From Pararhizobium mangrovi (lineage in GTDB: Bacteria > Pseudomonadota > Alphaproteobacteria > Rhizobiales > Rhizobiaceae): a DNA stretch of 64,000 bases. This document shows, one piece after another, positions 18,189-26,835 of this stretch. The notes below the pieces were generated by a model, which was given only the letters and a program-made list of their open reading frames with translations, was not told where the DNA came from and searched no databases. Every line of letters starts with the position of its first letter. Within the stretch, counting starts at the first letter, position 1. Position numbers and translations under genes: made by a program. The stretch is from positions 1 to 64,000 of the forward strand of contig NZ_VHLH01000020.1 of assembly GCF_006516965.1 (NCBI RefSeq). The letters run 5' to 3'.

Positions 18189-19012
18189 CACGCACGAAAC
18201 AATGGCCAATCATGGTGACGCTAGCGGTCGCCCTCGTGGCACTGGTCGTCAACATTCCCCTGATCGGTGCGTTGTTGACGAGCTTCAAGCCAGACGGAGC
18301 CATCACCAGCCATCCGCTTTCCATACCGGTTCCTGGAACGCTCCAGCACTACGCGAACGTTCTTTATGCGGCAGGTTACGACTTTCCGCTGTTCTTCGAA
18401 AACAGCGCCATCATTGCCTTTGGAACGGTGGTGCTGACGACGCTCATTTCGGTTCCTGCCGCCTATGCGATCGTGCGTCTGAAGCTCGGTGGTCAGTGGT
18501 TGCTAAATGCGGTGGCCGCCATGCGGTTGCTGCCGGCAATGTTCTTCGTCTTGCCCTTCTTCGTCATGCTGACGAACGTGGGGCTGCTGGACACCGTTTG
18601 GGGCATGATCGTCGTCGACACCTTCCTCAACCTGCCGATCGCCATGGTCATTCTGGCGCGCGGTGTCGCGGACGTGCCGATCGAGATCGAGGAGGCGGCC
18701 CGCATGGATGGCGCGTCCTCCTACGGTATTCTCGTCACCATGATAGTGCCGTTACTCGCACCGTCTATCGCCGCAGCGGCGTTGATAACCTTCCTGTTCA
18801 CATGGAACGACTACATCTTCGCCATCATCATCACCACGTCGGCAGCGCGAACCGTTACCGTTGGCGTCTCGCAGTTCGTTACGAGCTACGGCATCCTATG
18901 GGGTGACGTATCCGCGGGCGTCGTCCTTTCCGTCATCATTCCGATCGTCTTTGCCATCTTCGGCCAAAGATATCTCGTCAGCGGTCTCGCCTCAGGTTCG
19001 GTCAAGGGCTGA
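18185..19012 (+). CDS. Sugar ABC transporter permease (MalG/UgpE-like)
   Basis: The 275-residue membrane protein completes the CUT1 channel. It begins with a membrane segment (PIMVTLAVALVALVVNIPLI) and carries the EAA loop (EIEEAARMDGASSYGILVTM). The ATG overlaps the upstream permease stop codon by four bases. With the binding protein at 15938 and the ATPase at 14004 it makes a full importer split over two divergent arms. Confidence 0.9.
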   Translation: MTRTKQWPIMVTLAVALVALVVNIPLIGALLTSFKPDGAITSHPLSIPVPGTLQHYANVLYAAGYDFPLFFENSAIIAFGTVVLTTLISVPAAYAIVRLKLGGQWLLNAVAAMRLLPAMFFVLPFFVMLTNVGLLDTVWGMIVVDTFLNLPIAMVILARGVADVPIEIEEAARMDGASSYGILVTMIVPLLAPSIAAAALITFLFTWNDYIFAIIITTSAARTVTVGVSQFVTSYGILWGDVSAGVVLSVIIPIVFAIFGQRYLVSGLASGSVKG

Positions 19013-19038
19013 TCGTACACGCAAACGGAGACGTCTCC

Positions 19039-19839
19039 ATGTCGCCAGATCCCTCGAAATGCGTTCTTATCACGGGTGGCGGCACGGGAATCGGCGCAGC
19101 GATAACACGGGAGTTCGCAGCGAACGGATGGAACTGCATGATCCTCGGGCGCCGGGAGGAGCCGTTGAAAGTCTTGGCCGACGATCTTGCGAGCGGACCC
19201 GGACTGGTGAGTTGGCGCGCCACCGACATCACGGACCCGGCCGAACGCGAAGCGGCCTATGCCGCCTGCGTCGAACGGTTCGGACCGCCAAGCGCGCTCA
19301 TCAACAACGCCGGTCGCAGCGCCACCGATCCACTGCTCACCTATTCGCAGGAGGACTGGCGGGCGGTCATGCACACCAACGTCGAGGCTGGTTTCTTTTT
19401 CGCGCAGCTAGCTGTTCCGGCGATGCGCGACCGTGGCCATGGAGCCATCGTCAACATCGGCTCGGTCTACGGTTCGCTCGGCATCAACAACGATTTTTAT
19501 GAAGGCAAGCTCGCCTGGAACGACGCGGAGAACCGTGGCCCGGTTCGTGAATTCGCCTACGCTGCCTCGAAGGGGGCGGTCCTACAAATTACGCGGGAAC
19601 TCGCGACCGCGCTCGGCAAGTGGAACATCACCGTCAATGCGGTCACGCCGGGTATGGTCAAGGTCGATGCCAATCCGCTCGGCGATGCGATCGAGCAACG
19701 TCTCGTTCGAGCGACACCGTTGCAGCGCATGGGCCGGCCGGAGGACATTGCCCCAACCGTCCATTTCTTGACCACGCCCGGGGCGGCCTTCATTACGGGC
19801 GCCGAGATCAAGGTCGATGGCGGCTGGTCCGTCTGGTGA
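19039..19839 (+). CDS. Short-chain dehydrogenase/reductase (SDR)
   Basis: The 266-residue protein has the classical SDR marks: the cofactor loop TGGGTGIGAAIT near the N-terminus, LINNAGRS, a catalytic serine in IVNIGSVYGS, YAASK as the Tyr-Lys pair, and VTPGMVKVD. About 20 extra residues lie between the catalytic serine and tyrosine (an NNDFYEGKLAWNDAENRG segment), which is longer than usual and probably shapes the substrate pocket. It follows the permeases by 26 bases and precedes the RpiR regulator. It likely oxidises or reduces a carbonyl or alcohol of the imported sugar. Confidence 0.87.
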   Translation: MSPDPSKCVLITGGGTGIGAAITREFAANGWNCMILGRREEPLKVLADDLASGPGLVSWRATDITDPAEREAAYAACVERFGPPSALINNAGRSATDPLLTYSQEDWRAVMHTNVEAGFFFAQLAVPAMRDRGHGAIVNIGSVYGSLGINNDFYEGKLAWNDAENRGPVREFAYAASKGAVLQITRELATALGKWNITVNAVTPGMVKVDANPLGDAIEQRLVRATPLQRMGRPEDIAPTVHFLTTPGAAFITGAEIKVDGGWSVW

Positions 19840-19929
19840 GCGAGCGCATGCGAACGCGAATGCTGTATCGCAAGCGACGTCGTGCTCACCGGCCGGTCTT
19901 CCACGATCGAGACGAGGGGAGGTACAGTG

Positions 19930-20766
19930 ATGGCAAACGGTTTGCAGCCCGTCCTGCCGAAGATCAAGATCAGTGTGTCGAACTTGACTCCGACCCTCCG
20001 CCGTATTGCGGCTTTTGTGACCGACGCCCCAGAAGAAACCACGCGCCTTTCCGTCGAAGAGCTTGCAGCACGAACTGGCGTTAGCGTTGCGAGCATTTAT
20101 CGCTTCTGCCGCGAGATGAACTATCAGACCTTTTCTCAGTTGAAGCTGGCGATTGCCCGTGAGATCACGAGCGAGCCCTCCCGTCATGGTGGGGACGATG
20201 GACCGGAGATGCACGAACCCTTCGTTGCCGAATACGTCCGTTGCCTCGATGAGACCGGACGGTTCGTCGACGACCAGACGCTCCGTTCCGTGATCGATCT
20301 GATACTGCGTTCCACGCGCATCATGACCGTTGGTGTCGGGGCTTCGGGGATTGCAGCCAACTTTCTACACTACAAGCTTTTGCGGGCGGGAATTGCCTGT
20401 CACCGCCCGCTCGACATGCATCTTGCTACGATGCTCGTTTCGAGCTTTACGAACCGGGACCTGCTGGTGGTCTTTTCCGCCTCCGGAGCCACGCGCGACA
20501 TAGTGGACCTCTGCACGCTGGCCGATAACGGAGCCGTTCCGATCGTCAGCGTGACCAGCCGTCCACGCAATCCCGTCGCCGACCGTTCAATCCACCACAT
20601 GATCGCGGTCTCGTCCGATTCGCCGGTAACGAGCGGTTCCGGCGCCAGCGTCATCAGTCAGGTTGCCGTCGCGGACATTGTCTATCACGCGATGTATGAG
20701 CGCGATGATATCGTGCGACGCCGCGTTGATCAGACAACGGACTCCGTCATAGCCAAACACCTTTAA
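19930..20766 (+). CDS. RpiR-family transcriptional regulator with SIS domain
   Basis: The 278-residue protein has the RpiR layout. An N-terminal helix-turn-helix (LAARTGVSVASIYRFCREM) occupies about residues 15-80. A SIS phosphosugar-binding domain follows (IMTVGVGASGIAANFLHYKL; VVFSASGATRDIVDL; VSVTSRPRNPVADRS). GGGGAGG stands before the chosen ATG; an upstream in-frame ATG at 19882 would bury it. RpiR proteins sense phosphorylated sugars, and here the likely signal is the product of the ROK kinase or NanE. It probably controls both divergent arms. Its stop codon overlaps the edge of an IS3 remnant, so its last residues may have been altered by that event. Confidence 0.9.
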   Translation: MANGLQPVLPKIKISVSNLTPTLRRIAAFVTDAPEETTRLSVEELAARTGVSVASIYRFCREMNYQTFSQLKLAIAREITSEPSRHGGDDGPEMHEPFVAEYVRCLDETGRFVDDQTLRSVIDLILRSTRIMTVGVGASGIAANFLHYKLLRAGIACHRPLDMHLATMLVSSFTNRDLLVVFSASGATRDIVDLCTLADNGAVPIVSVTSRPRNPVADRSIHHMIAVSSDSPVTSGSGASVISQVAVADIVYHAMYERDDIVRRRVDQTTDSVIAKHL

Positions 20767-20935
20767 AGCCAGAGCCGCCTTCTCTTCGGTGGTTTCTTGG
20801 GAACCTTCAGCCCTCCCGTCGCCAGATGCATTCGACCCGTTTGACGTTCACCGTCCGCCCAGCTGAATGCAGCAACGCCGTGATCCGGCGGTAACCGTAG
20901 CGCCCTCGCATGCTAAGTGACGATTTCCGGCTGCT
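20763..20935 (-). pseudogene. IS3-family transposase (OrfB) remnant
   Basis: Read on the minus strand, this stretch encodes RYGYRRITALLHSAGR, then VKRVECIWRREG, matching the HTH_21 region of IS3-family OrfB. A one-base loss after REG shifts the frame, after which LKVPKKPPKRRRLWL continues the family consensus and stops. A weaker, frameshifted match extends to about 20935. The fragment ends exactly at the RpiR stop codon. It cannot make a functional protein. Confidence 0.75.
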
Positions 20936-21600
20936 ATCGATCGAGATTGTCTGATTGTTTCGGGATTGTGCTGATGTCGTGTCATGCCACCCGGTGGCTG
21001 TACACTACTCGGACATTTCGCAGCTAAGGCATGAACGATCCCGATGGGTTGAAGTGGCGCTGTTCGCAGGTACGAATCTCGGCGCGCCAGCGGGACCTCT
21101 AAGGGGTTCGATAGCTAGTTTTCCGGACGACGGGGTTATTCATCTCGATGTCGTCCGGGTAGAGATATCGTGTTCTGTCTCGCTCCAAGCCGCCTTGTTG
21201 GATCGCAATCCGGCGATATGGGCTACCGTATGTAACGATCGACGAGTAGAGCGTCGCGATCCTCGACGGGCGAGAAGCATAACGCCGGTTCAAGATGGGG
21301 TCTTGATGGACGCGCCGTTCCGTTTCCGAAGGAGGCGATGTAGGAGCGAGCCAGTGGCCGCTCGTCACCGATCAACGCCATCGTCATCCGCTCATGGAAC
21401 GAAACGACGAGAGTGCTGCTGCTAAGTGCTTCGTCGCACGGTGCTTTCTGATATCGAGCGGACGTATTTCCATATTAAAGCGATCAAAAAATTTTACCGC
21501 AGTTTAACCGCGCTTATTAGGGAAGGCGAAAAACGTCTTCGGTAATGTCGTCTCACGTCGAGGCGAACACTCGGCCTGAATGCAATTTCTCTTGGACCGA
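20936..21600. other. Unassigned intergenic stretch
   Basis: About 660 bases contain no gene I can support. Open frames on both strands here (for example 20955-21425) have atypical composition and no recognisable motif. The last 120 bases become AT-richer (AAAAAATTTTACC near 21484) and probably hold the promoter of the first Flp pilin gene, but no clear -35/-10 pair is evident. Confidence 0.4.
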
Positions 21601-21612
21601 AGGACTAAAGCC

Positions 21613-21861
21613 ATGATGATCAAGATTCACCGCTTTCTCAGCGCGAAAACTTCCATCTTCAAGAAAGACGAGTCCGGCGCCACCGCAATCGAATACGGCC
21701 TGATCGCCGCTCTGATCTCGGTTGCCATCATTGCCGGCGCCAGCGCTCTCGGCGGTAAACTTAAGACCACGTTTAACGATATTGGCTCTTGCATGGGTGC
21801 GGACACCGGGACGTGTGCGAACGTTGCGGGCGAGGGGCAGAATGGGCTTAAGTCAGAGTAA
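21613..21861 (+). CDS. Flp/Fap-type pilin
   Basis: The 82-residue protein is a type IVb Flp pilin precursor. It has a basic leader, the prepilin peptidase region ending in DESGATAIEYGLIAALISVA (cleavage expected before the hydrophobic helix, with the E-Y pair of Flp pilins), and a short soluble tail with a Cys pair (CMGADTGTC). GAAGGA lies 8 bases before the ATG. No tad/cpa assembly genes are nearby, so the product must use machinery encoded elsewhere. A second pilin gene follows. Confidence 0.9.
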   Translation: MMIKIHRFLSAKTSIFKKDESGATAIEYGLIAALISVAIIAGASALGGKLKTTFNDIGSCMGADTGTCANVAGEGQNGLKSE

Positions 21862-21947
21862 GGCATTACTTGTCGGAAGCTTATGAACTCTCGTGCTTCT
21901 GCTTGCCTACAAACCGAGCGACATGCTCGCAATCTATTCAGAACGCC

Positions 21948-21976
21948 GAAGATCCCGTTTAGGCGGGGTCTTCTTT
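21948..21976 (+). terminator. Rho-independent terminator after the first pilin gene
   Basis: GAAGATCCCG (21948-21957) pairs with CGGGGTCTTC (21964-21973) around a 6-base loop, with one G-T pair, followed by TTT. It separates the two pilin genes, so they are likely transcribed independently or with attenuation. Confidence 0.75.
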
Positions 21977-22111
21977 CGCTCGGCAATGATGTCTTTCCTA
22001 GACTTTTCCAAAATTGGAAGAATCAGCCGTATTTCCAAAAGAACTAAACAACTTTGTTTGTCGGTGCAAAATAACATAAAGCACAATAATCCAGATTGAG
22101 AGGGTAAGTCC

Positions 22112-22429
22112 GTGTTAGTCGCAATTGGTCGTTTTTTTAAAAATAATGTTTCATCCTTGAAGGGAGATGAATCCGGAGCCACTGCTATTGAGTACGGCCT
22201 TATCGCTGCGCTGATCTCGGTCGCTATCATCGCCGGAGCGAGTTCTATTGGCAGTAAGCTCGGCGATACCTTCTCGCATATTTCGACGTGTATGGGCAGC
22301 TCCACCGGTAATGATACTTGTACGGCTGCAAGTGGCGGCGATTCAGGCGGTGCCGATGCAAATGGCGCCAACACGGGTGCCAGCAACAACAGCGCTGTAA
22401 CGGGGCGGACGGTGAGTGGGACCTTATGA
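22112..22429 (+). CDS. Flp/Fap-type pilin with extended low-complexity tail
   Basis: The 105-residue product starts at GTG with AGAGGG upstream. Its core from DESGATAIEYG to the end of the hydrophobic helix is identical over about 26 residues to the first pilin, so the genes are tandem duplicates. The C-terminal third is different: after the CMGSSTGNDTC loop comes a Gly/Ser/Ala/Asn-rich tail (SGGDSGGADANGANTG and onward) of about 45 residues. Such a tail would lie on the pilus surface. The flanking DNA is AT-richer than its surroundings. Confidence 0.87.
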   Translation: MLVAIGRFFKNNVSSLKGDESGATAIEYGLIAALISVAIIAGASSIGSKLGDTFSHISTCMGSSTGNDTCTAASGGDSGGADANGANTGASNNSAVTGRTVSGTL

Positions 22430-22483
22430 CCTAACGATACGATTTGAATATTTTAAATCAGGTTCTCTTACCATCAGTTTGAG

Positions 22484-22512
22484 AAAGGCCTCGCTCCAAC
22501 GAGGCCTTTTTT
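22484..22512. terminator. Rho-independent terminator between pilin and glmS (possibly bidirectional)
   Basis: AAAGGCCTCG (22484-22493) pairs perfectly with CGAGGCCTTT (22500-22509) around a 6-base loop, followed by a run of T. It lies between convergent genes; the leading A-rich side also gives a short U run on the other strand, so it may serve both the pilin and glmS. Confidence 0.85.
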
Positions 22513-22526
22513 ATAAGTGATGAGCT

Positions 22527-24356
22527 TCACTCCACCGTAACCGACTTTGCCAGATTGCGCGGCTGATCGACATCCGTGCCCATGAAGACGGCCGTGTGGT
22601 AGGCCATGAGCTGCAGCGGCAGGGCGAAGATGAGCGGCGTGACGAGGGGATCCGTGTCCGGCAGGAGGATGGTTCGCATCGTTTCGAGGGTCGTGGCCGC
22701 CGCGGCACCCTGACGGTCCGTGATGAGGATGATGCGTCCACCGCGGGCCGCGACCTCCTGCATGTTGGAAATCGTCTTCGAGAAGACGTGGTCGTAGGGC
22801 GCGATGACGACGACCGGCATCGTCTCGTCGATCAGCGCGATCGGACCGTGCTTGAGTTCGCCGGCGGCATAGCCCTCGGCATGGATATACGAAATCTCCT
22901 TGAGCTTCAGCGCGCCTTCGAGCGCTAGCGGGAAGCTCGTTCCACGGCCGAGATAGAGCGCGTGCCGGTAATGCGAGATTTCCTGCGCCAGCGAACGGAT
23001 GTCCGCCTCGCTCGCCGCCAGCGTATCGCGCATGAGGCGGGGAACTTCCGATAGTGTGCGGACCAGGCGTGTTTCTTCCTTGCGGGTGATCGTGCCGCGG
23101 CGCACCGCCGCCGAAAGGGCGAGCGCGGCGAGAACGGCGATCTGGCAGGTGAAGGCCTTGGTCGAGGCGACGCCGATTTCCGGGCCGGCAAGCGTCGGCA
23201 GGAAGCCGTCCGCCTCGCGCGCGATCGAGGAATCGCCGACATTGACGAGTGCTTCGCTCGCAAGCCCTTCGGACCGGCAGTAGCGCAGCGAGGCGAGGGT
23301 ATCCGCCGTCTCGCCGGACTGGGAGATGAAGAGCGCGGCGCCCGCCGGCGAGAGCGGCGGCTCGCGGTAGCGGAATTCCGATGCGGTATCGACATCGACG
23401 GGCAGCCGCGCGAAACGTTCGAAGAGATATTTGCCGACGAGACCCGCGATATAGGCCGTGCCACAGGCCGAGACCGTTAGGCGCTCGATCCGATCGAAAG
23501 CGATCGTCGAGATGCCCTCGCGCGTGCAGCCGGCAGAAAAATCGACGTAGTGGCTCAGCGTATGGGCAATGACTTCCGGCTGCTCGTGGATTTCCTTTTC
23601 CATGAAGTGCCGGTGATTGCCCTTGTCGGCGACGAAGTGCGCGCCTGCGGAACGCTTGCGTTTCCGCTCCACGGGCCTGCCGTCCGCGGCATGGATCTTG
23701 GCGCCTTCGCGCGTGACGATTGTCCAGTCGCCGTCCTCGAGATAGGCGACATCGTCGGTGAAGGGGGCGAGCGCGATGGCGTCGGAACCGAGATACATTT
23801 CCTGCTTGCCATAGCCGATCGCGAGCGGCGGGCCGTTGCGCGCGCCGAAGATCGTATCGGGAAGGTCTTCGAAGACGACGGCGAGCGCATAGGCCCCTTC
23901 GAGGCGGGCGAGAACGGTGCGCATGGCGGTTTCCGGCCTGTCGCCCGCGGCAAGGCGGGCGCCGAGCAGCCTGGCGACGACTTCGGTATCCGTCTGCGTT
24001 TCGAAGACGACACCCTCGTCGACGAGTTCGGCCTTGAGCGCGGCGAAATTCTCGATGATGCCGTTATGGACGACCGCGACGCCGGCGGCGAAATGCGGAT
24101 GGGCGTTGCCGACGCTGGGCACGCCATGGGTCGCCCAACGCGTATGGCCGATGCCGGTCGTACCTTCGAGCGGGTCCTGCGCGAGGCATTCCTCGAGCGC
24201 GACCAGCTTGCCCTGCGCACGGCGCCGGTCGAGCCGGCCTTCACGCAAGGTCGCGATGCCCGCGGAATCGTATCCACGGTATTCGAGCCGCTTCAGCGCG
24301 TCGACGAGCAACGGCGCGACGGACCTGCTGCCGACAATGCCTACAATTCCGCACAT
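22527..24356 (-). CDS. glmS: Glutamine-fructose-6-phosphate aminotransferase (isomerizing)
   Basis: The 609-residue enzyme makes glucosamine 6-phosphate from fructose 6-phosphate and glutamine, the first committed step to UDP-GlcNAc. The N-terminal glutaminase domain starts MCGIVGIVG with the catalytic cysteine at position 2. Two SIS domains follow (SQSGETADTLASLRYCRSEG; GRGTSFPLALEGALKLKEIS). The C-terminal DQPRNLAKSVTVE end with its Lys-x-VTVE signature is intact, as is the usual length. It lies 48 bases downstream of glmU in the same direction, a standard arrangement. It feeds cell-wall and surface-glycan synthesis, including the locus that follows. Confidence 0.97.
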   Translation of the reverse strand: MCGIVGIVGSRSVAPLLVDALKRLEYRGYDSAGIATLREGRLDRRRAQGKLVALEECLAQDPLEGTTGIGHTRWATHGVPSVGNAHPHFAAGVAVVHNGIIENFAALKAELVDEGVVFETQTDTEVVARLLGARLAAGDRPETAMRTVLARLEGAYALAVVFEDLPDTIFGARNGPPLAIGYGKQEMYLGSDAIALAPFTDDVAYLEDGDWTIVTREGAKIHAADGRPVERKRKRSAGAHFVADKGNHRHFMEKEIHEQPEVIAHTLSHYVDFSAGCTREGISTIAFDRIERLTVSACGTAYIAGLVGKYLFERFARLPVDVDTASEFRYREPPLSPAGAALFISQSGETADTLASLRYCRSEGLASEALVNVGDSSIAREADGFLPTLAGPEIGVASTKAFTCQIAVLAALALSAAVRRGTITRKEETRLVRTLSEVPRLMRDTLAASEADIRSLAQEISHYRHALYLGRGTSFPLALEGALKLKEISYIHAEGYAAGELKHGPIALIDETMPVVVIAPYDHVFSKTISNMQEVAARGGRIILITDRQGAAAATTLETMRTILLPDTDPLVTPLIFALPLQLMAYHTAVFMGTDVDQPRNLAKSVTVE

Positions 24357-24404
24357 GATGATCCCCTTTGCCCGGCTGTCCCACGTGCCGCAAAGGCTCG
24401 CACG

Positions 24405-25772
24405 TCACCCGTTTCCGTTTTCTTTCGAGCGTTTCGTTGCAAGGATGCGCTCTCGAAGGTCGTGCGCGCGGCCGGGCTTGTTGACCTGACGCGCGCGGCC
24501 GAAGGCGAGCGTGCCTTCCGGTACGGCGTCGGTGACGACGCTGCCCGACGCGATGTAGCTGTCCGCGCCGATCGAAAGCGGGGCGACCAGCGACGTGTTG
24601 GAGCCGACGAAGGTATGGGCGCCGATCTCGGTGCGGTGCTTGTTCGCACCGTCGTAATTGCAGGTGATCGTTCCTGCGCCGACATTGACGCCTTCGCCGA
24701 CCGTCGCGTCGCCGATGTAGCTCAGGTGATTGATCTTCGCGCCGGTGCCGATCTCGGCCTTCTTTACCTCGCAGAAATTGCCGACCTTCGCACGCTTGCC
24801 GATCTCGGCGCCGGGACGAAGCCGGGCATAGGGGCCGATTTCCGCGCCGGGCGAAACCCGGGCGCCTTCGAGATGGCTGAAGGCACGGATCGTCGCGCCT
24901 TCGCCGACGGTGACCGCCGGCCCGAAGACGACATTCGGCTCGATCGTCACGTCGCGCGCGATCTCGGTGTCCCAGGCAAGGAAGACGGTTTCCGGTGCCG
25001 TCATGGTCACGCCGGAAAGCATCAGCGCTTCGCGACGGCGGTGCTGCCATAGCGTTTCGGCCGCGGCGAGCTCGACGCGGGTGTTGACGCCCACGAGCTC
25101 GTTTTCGTCGACCTCGATCGCGACGGCGCGGGCACCGCGCGACCGTGCCAGCGCGACGATGTCGGTCAGGTAGTACTCGCCCTTGGCGTTGTCGTTGCCG
25201 ATCGCCTCGATGAGCGAGAGCGCGCGCCTGCCGTCGATCGCCATCGCACCGCCGTTGCAAAAGTCGATCTTTCGCTCGGCCTCGCTCGCATCCTTCTCCT
25301 CGCGGATGGCGACGAGTGCGCCGTCCTCCTCGACGAGACGTCCGTAGCCTGTGGGCCTCGGCGTACGGAAACCAACGACGACGACCGCGGCATCCTCGGC
25401 TTCGAGCGCCGCACTCGCCCGCGCCAGCGTCTCGGCACGCACGAGCGGCGTGTCGCCGAAAAGCACCAGAACCGCTTGCGGTGTTTCTTCGAGCGCCTCG
25501 CGTGCGGCGAGCACCGCATGGGCAGTTCCGAGCCTTTCGCCCTGTTCGAAGACAGAGATCGACGGTGCGCCGGAACGGATCGATTCGGCGACCGTCTCGC
25601 TCTGTCGGCCGACGACCAGCGCCGTCCGCTCGATACCGGCTTCCGCTACGGCTTCGACGACATGGGCGAGCATTGCCCGACCGCCGACGGGATGAAGGAC
25701 CTTCGGCAGGGCCGATTTCATGCGCGTGCCTTCACCCGCTGCAAGAATGATGGCGAGACTCTTACGCTCCAT
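24405..25772 (-). CDS. glmU: Bifunctional GlmU: N-acetylglucosamine-1-P uridyltransferase / glucosamine-1-P acetyltransferase
   Basis: The 455-residue protein has the uridyltransferase half first ([37 protein letters not shown]) and then a left-handed beta-helix acetyltransferase half with hexapeptide repeats ([39 protein letters not shown]). It converts glucosamine 1-phosphate to UDP-GlcNAc. Length and both active regions are complete. It is upstream of glmS in the same operon, and its start faces the exporter genes at 26047. Confidence 0.97.
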   Translation of the reverse strand: MERKSLAIILAAGEGTRMKSALPKVLHPVGGRAMLAHVVEAVAEAGIERTALVVGRQSETVAESIRSGAPSISVFEQGERLGTAHAVLAAREALEETPQAVLVLFGDTPLVRAETLARASAALEAEDAAVVVVGFRTPRPTGYGRLVEEDGALVAIREEKDASEAERKIDFCNGGAMAIDGRRALSLIEAIGNDNAKGEYYLTDIVALARSRGARAVAIEVDENELVGVNTRVELAAAETLWQHRRREALMLSGVTMTAPETVFLAWDTEIARDVTIEPNVVFGPAVTVGEGATIRAFSHLEGARVSPGAEIGPYARLRPGAEIGKRAKVGNFCEVKKAEIGTGAKINHLSYIGDATVGEGVNVGAGTITCNYDGANKHRTEIGAHTFVGSNTSLVAPLSIGADSYIASGSVVTDAVPEGTLAFGRARQVNKPGRAHDLRERILATKRSKENGNG

Positions 25773-26046
25773 TTCGCTCCCCTCGCGACGGCACGGTCAG
25801 TCTGATAAAAGCAAGCGTGCCGGAACACGGTATCGTGCATTTCACACGTCGTGCAGTCCAAGACAAGCGCTCGCCGTCGGCGGGCCCCTTCTTCGGTGAC
25901 GGCGATGGCGCAGCGGTTGTCGCCGCTTTCGAGACTTGCAAATGCCGCAAAGCTCGGGCACCCCACAGGGGAATGCCAGCTCGTACGGGTATGGGCAGCG
26001 AGGAGGCAGACGAGCCGGCTACGTAAAGCGGCGAAACGGAGAATGA

Positions 26047-26835
26047 ATGGCCACCACGAGCATCACGGGCGATCTTCGCGAGTCTTTCGCTTATCGACGC
26101 TTCTGGCTGATCTTTGGCCGTGACGATGCGAGTGCGCAGTTCCAGCACACGTCGATCGGTGGACTGTTCTTTACGGTAAGTACGATGATCCGGGTAGCGA
26201 TCGTCTATTTCGTTTTCGGAGCCGCGCTCGGCCATACCGGACCGAGCTATTTCGGCTATATCGCTTTTGGATTTCCGATATTCATGACGATATCAAGTTC
26301 TATTTCCAATGGATACTCCATCCTGAAGCAGAATAGATCAATAATAAACAGTATGAGAATGCCGATATTCGCTCTTGTATTGCGATTTTTGGTTTCTCAA
26401 ATTATCCGACTTGGATTCTCTTTATTGGTGTTCCTCGGGTTCGTCGTTCTGAATCCCGGAATTATCAACCAAAATTGGATTTGGCTACTCCTAACGATCC
26501 CGCTTTTCGTGTGTACGATTTGCGCTATCGCGCTTTTTTGCATGATTTTAGGTGCTTTTTTCCCCAATATATTTGAATTTCTGAATTCATTGATGAGGAT
26601 GATGATGTTTGCCACGCCAATTTTCTGGTACGCTGCATCTCGTCATGGTGTGCGCGGCGCAATTGCCCTGTACAATCCGTTTACGCATATCATCGCCATC
26701 GTTCGTGAGCCGGCGCTCGGCCAACCCCTTCCCTTCCTTTCCCTGGCCGTAGTCGTCGCGATCCTGGTCGTCGTCGGCGGTGCGGGATGCTACATGCTCA
26801 AGAGAAGCAGTGAATGGCTGATCTACCGCATCTAA
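26047..26835 (+). CDS. ABC-2 polysaccharide export permease (KpsM/Wzm-like)
   Basis: The 262-residue membrane protein has six hydrophobic segments and the KpsM/Wzm pattern, starting with a cytoplasmic part (YRRFWLIFGRDDASAQFQHT), then the membrane core and LYNPFTHIIAIVREPALGQP before the last helix. It would form the channel that exports an undecaprenyl- or lipid-linked glycan across the inner membrane. The middle of the gene (about 26300-26640) is clearly AT-richer than its neighbours and uses rarer codons such as ATA and TTA, suggesting transfer or weak codon selection. The ATPase gene follows, overlapping by 22 bases if the first start is used. Confidence 0.88.
   Translation: MATTSITGDLRESFAYRRFWLIFGRDDASAQFQHTSIGGLFFTVSTMIRVAIVYFVFGAALGHTGPSYFGYIAFGFPIFMTISSSISNGYSILKQNRSIINSMRMPIFALVLRFLVSQIIRLGFSLLVFLGFVVLNPGIINQNWIWLLLTIPLFVCTICAIALFCMILGAFFPNIFEFLNSLMRMMMFATPIFWYAASRHGVRGAIALYNPFTHIIAIVREPALGQPLPFLSLAVVVAILVVVGGAGCYMLKRSSEWLIYRI

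Noticed and set aside
20955-21425. Plus-strand open frame of 156 codons and an overlapping minus-strand frame (21099-21368)
   Set aside because: No motif, no ribosome site and poor composition; the region follows an IS3 scar and is more likely noncoding or decayed.
25817-26026. Small plus-strand open frame between glmU and the export permease
   Set aside because: Composition and lack of motifs suggest a chance frame in the 274-base divergent promoter region.
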